From assembly GCF_002288925.2 (NCBI RefSeq), contig NW_022098076.1, positions 73,054,923 through 73,118,922 on the forward strand: a stretch of DNA of 64,000 nt, in the 5' to 3' direction. The notes below the pieces were generated by a model that made no database searches, was not told where the DNA came from, and saw only the letters and a program-made list of their open reading frames with translations. This document shows positions 56,704 to 64,000 of this stretch, one piece after another. Both the position numbers and the translations under genes were made by a program. How positions within the stretch are numbered: the stretch's first letter is position 1; each line of letters opens with the position of its first letter. Origin of the DNA: Delphinapterus leucas (taxonomy: Eukaryota > Chordata > Mammalia > Artiodactyla > Monodontidae).

Positions 56704-57726
56704 GTGAAAAATGGCTTCAAATATGAAGAAAAATAAAGCAGAATTCCTACCTTACAACTTAGAGAGGAACGCCACATGAATTCAAGATATAAGTATAAAA
56801 AAACTAGGAAGGTAATGAAAGAAAATGTTGGGGAATAGTTGTGATATAGTGGTGAGGAAAGGCTAAAAGCCCACATATCAAAAGGTTAGAAAATGTGATG
56901 AATTTAAGTATATCAAAATGAAGAATTTCTGCTCAATGCAGGATAGATTATAAACTTGAAAAACATAATTGCAATATTTAAAGTTGACAAGAAAAAAACA
57001 TATAAAAAAAGTACACTAGAAGGAATCAATAGCAGAACAACTGAGGCAGAAGAATGGATAAGTTACCTGGAAGACAGAGTGGTGGAATTCAATGCTGCGG
57101 AACAAAATAATCAAAAACGAATGAAAAGAAATGAAGACAGCCTAAGAGACCTTTGGGACAACATTAAATGCAACAACATTCATATTATAGGGGTCCCAGA
57201 AAGAGAAGAGAGAGAGAAAGGCCCTGAGAAAATATATGAAGAGATTATAGTCAAAATTGCCCTAACATGGGAAAGGAAATAGCCACCAAAGTCCAGGAAG
57301 TGCAGAGAGTACCATACAGGATAAACATGAGGAGAAACATGCCGAGACACATAGTAATCAAGTTGGCAAAAATTAATGACAAAGAAAAATTACTGAAAGC
57401 AGCAAGAGAAAAACGACAAATAACATTGAAAGGAATCCCCATAAGGCTAACAGCTGATTTCTCAGCAGAAACTCTACAAGCCAGAAGGGAATGGCATGAC
57501 ATATTTAAAGTGATGAAAGGGAAGAACCTAAAACCAAGATTACTCTACTTGGCAAGGGTCTCATTCAGATTCGATGGAGAAATCAAAAGCTTTACAGACA
57601 AGCAAAAGATAAGAGAACTCAGCACCACCAAACCAGCTCTACAACAAATGCTAAAAGAACTCCTTTAAGTGGGAAACACAAGAAAAGAAAAGGACCTACA
57701 AAAACAAACCCAAAACAATTAAGAAA

Positions 57727-59692
57727 ATGGTAATGGAACATACATATCGATAATTACCTTAAATGTGAATGGATTAAATGCTCCAACCAAAAGACACAGG
57801 CTCCCTGAATGGATACAAAAACAAGACTCATATATATGCTGTCTACAAGAGACCCACTTCAGACCTAGGGACACATACAACTGGAAGTGAGGGGATGGAA
57901 AAAGATATTCCATGCAAATGGAAATCAATAGAAAGCTGGAGTAGCAATACTCATATCAGATAAAACAGACTTTAAACTAAAGAATGTTACAAGAGACAAG
58001 GAAGGACACTATGTAATGATCAAGGGATCAATCCAAGGTGAAGATATAACAATTATAAATATATATACATCCAACATAGGAGCACCTCAATACATAAGGC
58101 AACTGCTAACAGCTACAAAATAGGAAATCAACAGTAACACAATAATAGTGGGGGACTTTAACACCTCGCTTACACCAATGGACAGATCATCCAAACAGAA
58201 AATTAAGAAGGAAACACAAGCTTTAAATGAAACAACAGACCAGATAGATTTAATTGATATTTGTAGGACATTCCATACCAAAACAGCAGATTACACGTTC
58301 TTCTCAAGTGCACACAGAACATTCTTCAGGATAGATCACATCTTGGGTCACAAATCAAGCCTCAGTAAATTTAAGAAAATTGAAATTATATCAAGCATCT
58401 TTTCTGACCATGATGCTATGAGATTAGAAATCAATTACAGTGAAAAAAACGTAAAAAACACAAACACATAGAGGCTAAACAATACATTACTAAATAACCA
58501 AGAGATCACTGAAGAAATCAAAGGGGAAATCAAAAAATACCTAGAGACAGATGACCATGAAAACACGACAATCCAAAACCTAGGGGATGCAGCAAAAGCA
58601 GTTCTCAGAGGGAAGTTTATAGCAATACAATCCTACCTCAAGAAACAACAAACATCTCAAATAACCAATCTAACCTTATACCTAAAGGAATTAGAGAAAG
58701 AAGAACAAACAAACCCAAAGTTAGTAGAAGGAAAGAAATCATAAAGATCAGAGCAGAAATAAATGAAATAGAAACAAAGAAAACAATAGCAAAGATCAAT
58801 GAGACTAAAAGCTGGTTCTCTGAGAAGATAAACAAAATTGATAAACCATTAGCCAGACTCATCAAGAAAAAGAGGGACAGGACTCAAATCAATAAAATTA
58901 GAAATGAAAAAGGAGAAGTTATAACAGACACTGCAGAAATACAAAGCATCCTAGGAGACTACTACAAGCAACTCTATACCAATAAAATGGACAACCTGGA
59001 AGAAATGGACAAATTCTTAGAAAGGTACAACCTTCCAAGACTGAACCAGGAAGAAATAGAAAATATGAACAGACAAATCACAGGTAATGAAATTGAAACT
59101 GTGATTAAAAATCTTCCAACAAACAAAAGTCCAGGACCAGATGGCTTCACAGGTGAATTCTATGAAGCTAACACTCATCCTTCGCAAACTCTTCCAAAAA
59201 ATTGCAGAGGAAGCAACACTCCCAAACTCATTCTAAGAGGTCACCATCACCCTGATTCCAAAACCAGACAAAGATACTACAAAAAAAGAAACTTACAGAC
59301 CAATATCACTGATGAATAGAGATGCAAAAATCCTCAACAAAATACTAGCAAACAGAATCCAACAACACATTAAAAGGATCATACACCATGATCAAGCGGG
59401 ATTTATCCCAGGGATGCAAGGATTCTTCAATATACGTAAATCAATCAATGTGGTACACCATATTAACAAATTGAAGAATAAAAACTATATGATCTCAATA
59501 GATGCAGAGAAAGCTTTTGACAAAATTCAACACCCATTTATGATAAAAACTCTCCAGAAACTGGGCATAGAGGGAACCTACCTCAACATAATAAAGGCCA
59601 TATATGACAAACCCACAGCAAACATCATTCTCAATGGTGAAAAACTGAAAGCATTTCCTCTAAGATCACGAACAAGACAAGGATGGTGTGAT
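57727..59692 (+). pseudogene. L1 ORF2 (endonuclease and partial reverse transcriptase), truncated
   Basis: ORF2 normally encodes an AP-type endonuclease, reverse transcriptase and a C-terminal zinc-binding region. The start 'atggtaatgg' lacks one base of the usual 'atggtaatagg', shifting the frame at once. Endonuclease motifs survive at 58148-58440 ('VGDFNTSLTPMDRSS'-type text, 'SDHDAMRLEI'). The RT N-terminal part survives at 59312-59690 ('[20 protein letters not shown]', '[15 protein letters not shown]'). About 14-17 bp are missing near 59162, shifting the frame again. The RT active-site YADD region and everything after it are deleted. Confidence 0.92.
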
Positions 59693-59870
59693 GAATTGGG
59701 AGATTGGGATTGACATATATACACTAATATGTATAAAATGGATAACTAATAAGAATCTGCTGTATTAAAAAAAATAAATAAAATACTCAACAATTCAAAA
59801 ATAAATAAGTAAATACATTCTATAATAGCCATTAAAAATTCAGCAGACATAAATCTAAAAAGTGAAATAC

Positions 59871-60107
59871 TATTAATTTAAATAATTTATAATTTATATA
59901 CTTAAATAACATAAATTTATATATGAAGAAATGTCCAAAGAGTCAGGCAGGATATTATATTATTTGTCTGAATTTTTTACTGTTTGTGATATCTGTCAGC
60001 GCCACAAAAACTGAATAATTTTTTTGTGTGATTTCTTTTCTCTTTCTAAATATATACTTATTTTTACCTGTAGTTTTGAATTTGGAGTTTTGTACTATTT
60101 TTTTCTT
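59871..60107. other. AT-rich unassigned
   Basis: Very AT-rich sequence after the old L1 text fades out. No call. Confidence 0.4.
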
Positions 60108-60121
60108 AAAAAGCGCTCTCA

Positions 60122-60472
60122 GGGACTTCCCTGGTGAGGCAGTGGTTAAGAATCCACCTGCCAATGCAGGGGACACAGGTCTGAGCCCCGGTCCTGGAGG
60201 ATCCCACATGCTGCGGAGCAACTAAGCCTGTGCACCACAACTGCTGAGCCTGCGCTCTAGAGCCTGTGAGCCACAACTACTGAGCCCGTGTGCCACAACT
60301 ACTGAAGCCCGTGTGCCTAGAAGCCTGTGCTCTGCAACAGCAGAAGCCACCACAACGAGAAGCCCACGCACCACAACGAAGAGTAGCCCCTGCTCGCAGC
60401 AAGTAGAGAAAGCTCACGCGCAGCAGCGAAGACACAACGCAGCCAAAAATTAAATAAATAAATAAATAAAAT
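60122..60472 (+). mobile_element. CHR-type SINE, long form
   Basis: 'gggacttccctggtgaggca' head, two 'ccacaactactga' blocks and an (AAAT)n tail. Left flank 'aaaaagcgctctcag' and right flank 'aaaacagagctttcag' are a probable, diverged target duplication. Old insertion. Confidence 0.92.
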
Positions 60473-60932
60473 TGTAAAACAGAGCTTTCAGAAGTATTTA
60501 AGCTTTGGGCCACACATGATCTTTAAGCAAGGTGCTGCCCGAGGGCCTGTAAGAACAGAGATGGCTCTCGATCAAGCTTTCAGAACAGGCTGCATGACTG
60601 TTTTTGTGCCTGCTTGCTAATAAAAGTTTTTATATGTGACAGAATTGGGCCCAAGACTTGTTTCCAATATAATATACTACCTGGTAAGGAGATTGTTGGG
60701 GAGGAGACTAAAGCAGGGTAACCATATAATTTATCATCCAAGCAGGGCACTTTTAATAGTGCTAAACTACTAAACTGAATGGGTCACTAGAATATCAGGC
60801 ACTAACGGAATCTGGTCCAAGCAAACTGAACGAATAGCCCCTCACCTTCTTTTATCTACTGGATGCCACAGATAGCTTCCAAAAAGGACTTTTGACAGAT
60901 CAAGTGGGCTTAGGTCAGTTCACGACAGTTTG
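60473..60932. other. No recognised feature
   Basis: Unique-looking sequence between a SINE and the TG/TA tract. Confidence 0.4.
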
Positions 60933-61107
60933 AGTGTATATATGTATGTGTAAATACAGATAAATGTACATACACTTACGTATGCATATATGTATATACA
61001 GGTATATATGTACATATGCATATGCATCTATACGTGCATACATGTATGCCTACGTGTATATATGTATACACATATACTTGTGTGTATACACATGTATATA
61101 TGTATTT
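60933..61107. repeat. Long alternating TA/TG/CA-rich tract
   Basis: Around 175 bp of almost strict purine-pyrimidine alternation ('gtatatatgtatgtgtaaat', 'gcatatatgtatatacaggt', 'catgtatatatgtatttttt'). Degenerate, so it began as a microsatellite long ago. It makes a chance 65-codon frame. Confidence 0.9.
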
Positions 61108-62699
61108 TTTTTTAGTAACGATCATCATTTCACATACATAGTCTCTTTGGGAACAATTTAAGATGTGTTTTTAATGTCACTTTGTACTCAAAATACACAG
61201 CTATCCAAGAACAAAGTGAGGTACTTTTTAAAGGGTGAATAATTCTGCTACTTGCGTTATTTGTCTTCCTTATGCAGTCCAGTTCTTCATTATGAGGGAC
61301 AGTAAGAAAACCCCAGATGGCAATGCTTTCTCAGAACCCCATTAAGGCAGTGGTGAGAGTGCGGAATATTTAAAGGCCTCTGAAGGCAGGAGCTACACTA
61401 AGTGTTTCTGGGTGTCTGCTCTCTACATACCTGGCCCCCAAACCTCCCTCTTTATATGTAACTATCCTTAAAAGAAATATGCTACAGGAGCTGTATGAAG
61501 TTCCTTTCATTATAATCTCATGAAATAAGTAAATATGACTAGAATTCTCACAGTCTTCTATTTTGGTCTGACTCCCTTAGACTCTAGAATTTGAAGCCAA
61601 ACAACTGTGTAAAAAATCATCAGATTTTTGCCATGTTGTTTTCTTTTTGGAAATCTCAAATATTTCCAACTGATGCTCTTTGTCTATTTCCTATTTGGAA
61701 AGAAATCTACCATCTCACATTTCCCAAAACAGTCGCCAATAGGCTTTCACCAGAAGAGGTTCTGAGCACATGTCAGTCAATACCCAAATTTCCAAATTCA
61801 AGGTGATGGCAGGGTCCTTAGGAGAAAATACACTTGGTGTGACTTCACACTCAAGTGACTTTTCAGTTTCTCATTTTATAGCACATTAAAGACAGTGAAA
61901 AGTGAAGATGGGCAACACAGAGAAAATAAAACACCCATTCCTGGTGCCCATGATTAAATCAACATTTAGATTAAGAACAGTTTTTAGAAAATAGATTCTT
62001 CTGCCTATGACTTTAATTTAAAAAAATTCAAAAACAGTACACTTTTAATAGAAGTTGGAATATAGTCAGCAGAATTGTATGTTTTTTTTAGCGGCTTTAG
62101 TAAAAAGGGTATTGTATTTATTTCCTGTTTTGTCAATATTTCTAATGCTGTTTGTACCAAGTGTACTTGTTGTCATTGTCCCCAATTTCATCAACAACAA
62201 ACTTGAAGGAAATTTCTTATGGATTGAATGAATTAATTAAAAGGACTGTAGAAGTTTAGGGAATTATAAACTGATGATTTACTTGGCCAGTCAGTGCGGT
62301 ATCTGGATTTTGACTCAAAGTCCCCACTCCACAAGGTCCCTTCACGCTGTTTCACTCTCTCTCCTGCTCTTCTGTTCTTGTCTTTTCTCTTTATTTTCCT
62401 TTTTTTTTTTTGCCTTTATTTCCTTTATCTTAGGTACACACAATAAAGATAATGAGGCTCTCCTCATGGCCCACCATCATCACCAGCTATTCACTTTGTT
62501 TCATTTTATTTTATTACATACCTGCTTTGTCTCTGTCCCCATCCCATTCCCTTTCTCGTCTCTAGTCACCTACTTTACTGTATTTAAAATATACCCCTAA
62601 TATACCATATTTATGTATATTAGATAAACAGGTACCCTTAAATATTTTTGTGTTTTGTAAAATTTCATAAATAATATTAGATTTAAATCTTAGTATTTG
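61108..62699. other. Mostly unassigned; possible weak old L1 near the end
   Basis: Unique-looking to about 62390. 62390-62640 has reverse-L1-like composition ('tcatggcccaccatcatcac' and following) but cannot be assigned. Confidence 0.35.
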
Positions 62700-63520
62700 T
62701 TAAATTTTTCTGGTTACACTTTTCTTGAGTTCTAACCCACACTGTTGTTAATCTAGTTAATTAACTGTGACGGTAGTATAATATTGCACCATGTGGTTTT
62801 ACCACAGTTTGAGTCTGATTCCCCTAAAGACCATCATGTATCAAGGACCAAATTTTGCCCAATAAAAATGCAGCTGTAAGCTTCGTCAAACACATTCCCT
62901 CATGGGTCTGGGCCAGTTTCTCTGAGGTATATACACTGGAATGGGCTTGTGGGGTCTACAAGTACATCTGTATTTAATGTCACTAAGCACAGGAAGGACA
63001 TTTCCCAAATGACTGTATGTGATGCTTCCCTTGAACAGGGCCTCCCTACTCTCATCATGACTTCCTCAATTTTGATGTTCGTCAAAGTAGTGTTATTCAT
63101 AAATTTAAGTTGCATCTCTCTATTTACTGAAAAAAAGTGAACATCTTTTCATATACTTCTTAGCCATTTGGTTTCCCTTTCTCTGAATTACCTATTCATT
63201 GTCTTTGCCCAATTTTTGATTGGGTTTCCTTCCTTTTCCTTGTTAATTTGCAGACATTTCCTCTATGTTCTAGGTTTTAATCCCTTCTTATATTTTAGAA
63301 ATTGAAAATACCTTCTCTCAATCTACCATCATATTTTAACTTCATTATGGTAAACTTTGTTAAACAAAAAAAGGTGATTTATGATAAAAGTCAAACATGA
63401 AGTTTTACCTGATGGTTAATGCTTTGAGGAATCTGATTTTTTCAAAAATCCTTCCATAATCCAAAGTCATAAAGATGTTCTCATATGTTTTTTTTATTAA
63501 CTTTAAAATTTTATCTTTAC
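62700..63520 (-). mobile_element. Ancient L1 ORF2 C-terminal part in reverse
   Basis: 'gtgaacatcttttcatatac', 'ttgtctttgcccaatttttg', 'attgggtttccttccttttc', 'tcataaagatgttctcatat' and 'gttttttttattaactttaa' are the reverse of ORF2 C-terminal and adjoining text in old L1s. It stops at 63520, where a plus-strand L1 begins. Confidence 0.75.
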
Positions 63521-64000
63521 AGCTAAGGTAACTATCAACAAAATGAGAAGGCTACCTACTGAACAGGAGAAGATATTTATAAATGATATATCCAATGGAT
63601 TAATATCCAAAATATACAAAAACTCATGCAACTCAACACTAGAAAAAATAAACAAACAACCTGATTAAAAACTGGCCAGAGGATCTGAATATTTTTTTTA
63701 AAAAGACATACAGATGGCCAACAGGCACATGAAAAGATGCTCAACGTCACTAATCATCAGGGAAATACAAATCAAACCACAATGAGATATCACCTCACAC
63801 TTGTCAGAATGGCTATTATCAAAAAGACAACAAATAACAGGTGTTGGCAAGGATGTGGAGAAAAGGGAACCCTCAGGCACTGTTGGTGGGAATGTAAATT
63901 GGAAAGCCACTATGGAAAGCAGTATGGAGTTTCCTCAAAAATATTAAAAATAGAACTACCATATGATCCAGCAATTCCACTCTTGGGTATTTATCCTAAG
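63521..64000 (+). mobile_element. L1 ORF2 C-terminal part, continues past window end
   Basis: 'attaatatccaaaatataca', 'caggcacatgaaaagatgct', 'atcatcagggaaatacaaat', 'tggtgggaatgtaaattgga' and 'cagcaattccactcttgggt' are standard L1 ORF2 text in order. Less decayed than the reverse fragment before it. Stops are present (e.g. after 'cctgattaaaaactgg'). The 3' UTR would lie outside the window. Confidence 0.9.

Larger units (their letters stand above)
56523..57011 (+). mobile_element. Nested insert in L1 ORF1 (old L1-like piece with A-rich end)
   Basis: 'tacactaga' occurs at both edges (56514-56522 and 57012-57020), next to A-runs, and the right edge ends in 'gaaaaaaacatataaaaaaa'. So a retroposed piece with an A-rich tail fits. 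Apart from the SINE it carries, the content (56702-56990) resembles an old L1 ORF2 C-terminal part ('tatatcaaaatgaagaattt', 'ctgctcaatgcaggatagat'). Its source is not known. Confidence 0.7.
56266..57668 (+). pseudogene. L1 ORF1 (RNA-binding protein), interrupted and frameshifted
   Basis: Starts with the usual L1 'MKRQRAMYQMKEQDKIPEKQ' at 56266; the coiled-coil part follows. After about 86 codons the frame is cut at 56523 by an insert and resumes at 57012 ('TLEGINSRTTEAEEWISYLE'). The RNA-recognition part ('NIHIIGVPEREEREK') and the C-terminal domain ('ADFSAETLQARREWHDIFKV', 'TTKPALQQMLKELL') are present. A further 1-bp loss near 57255, relative to the usual 'ENFPNMGKEIA', shifts the frame between them. 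Confidence 0.9.
55358..59816 (+). mobile_element. Near full-length young L1 with internal deletion
   Basis: Has the complete 5' end ('ggagactaggtcaagatgga'), a ~900-bp 5' UTR, ORF1, ORF2 up to the reverse transcriptase, then a direct jump to the last ~70 bp of 3' UTR and an A-rich tail. A perfect 12-bp target duplication 'attctataatag' lies at 55346-55357 and 59817-59828. It is dead: ORF1 is interrupted, ORF2 is frameshifted and has lost its C-terminal half. Confidence 0.95.
53527..59870 (+). mobile_element. Old L1M-type element (5' UTR, ORF1 region), host of the younger L1
   Basis: 53527-55357 holds leader, ORF1 remains and spacer ('acatcatcactttaag'-like text, 'caagaaacactaaaggaagt', 'taatatattgtgggatttat'). 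The text stops at 55357 and goes on at 59829 ('ccattaaaaattcagcagac'), as the old consensus does ('accctagagcaaccactaaa'). The younger L1 sits between. ORF1 is broken by many stops and indels. Confidence 0.75.

Noticed and set aside
57267..57668. 133-codon open frame with a clean protein-like sequence
   Set aside because: It is the C-terminal part of L1 ORF1 in the disrupted young L1, not a host gene.
1..64000. CRISPR array, bacterial operon, plasmid or phage signals
   Set aside because: No regularly spaced short repeats, no dense coding, no ribosome binding sites. Everything fits vertebrate nuclear DNA.

Overview
The window is mammalian nuclear DNA, almost certainly from a cetacean (whale or dolphin). 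The clearest marker is a set of fifteen tRNA-derived SINEs whose heads read 'gggcttccctggtggcgcag' or close variants. This is the CHR family of Cetacea, Hippopotamidae and Ruminantia. Six short (~200 bp) copies are very similar to one another, and most copies of both size classes still have recognisable target-site duplications, so the family was active recently in this lineage. The L1 elements are of the cetartiodactyl type. No protein-coding gene, exon, structural RNA gene or CRISPR array can be supported. The open reading frames present are short, lie on both strands, and mostly fall in SINE, L1 or L2 sequence. The window reads as intergenic or deep intronic DNA.

Layout. 1-6.3 kb: a long CHR SINE, an old L1 fragment, a MIR, an MLT1-type LTR and a young CHR SINE, then a long repeat-poor stretch. 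6.3-6.9 kb: three hAT-Charlie DNA transposon remnants in a row. 7-12 kb: old L2 and MIR. 12.2-13.9 kb: a 5'-truncated minus-strand L1. 14-25 kb: L2, MIR, a MaLR LTR, old L1 pieces, four CHR SINEs and a short L1 3' fragment. 25.1-27.2 kb: an old L1/HAL1-type 5' region with a decayed ORF1. 28-42 kb: CHR SINEs, two related L2-like blocks, and repeat-poor unique DNA. 42-53 kb: an old minus-strand L1, MIRs, a MER20 nested in an L1, a MaLR LTR, and a MER5 split by a short L1 insert. 53.5-59.9 kb: a stack of nested elements. 60-64 kb: a CHR SINE, a TG/TA-rich tract, and old L1s, the last running off the window.

The most informative locus is 53.5-59.9 kb. An almost full-length L1 (55358-59816) sits inside an older L1 with a perfect 12-bp target duplication. 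Its ORF1 is interrupted by a ~490-bp insert with its own imperfect duplication. That insert carries a CHR-like SINE with its own flanking repeat and a (GA)n tail. The L1 has also lost the second half of ORF2 through an internal deletion that joins the reverse transcriptase region directly to the 3' UTR. The order of events can be read from the sequence.

No new biological system was found. What stands out is the nested transposon history, several clean target duplications usable as phylogenetic markers, a pair of related ancient repeat blocks, small local tandem duplications, and repeat-poor AT-rich segments that could be conserved non-coding DNA. The last point cannot be tested without alignment to other species.
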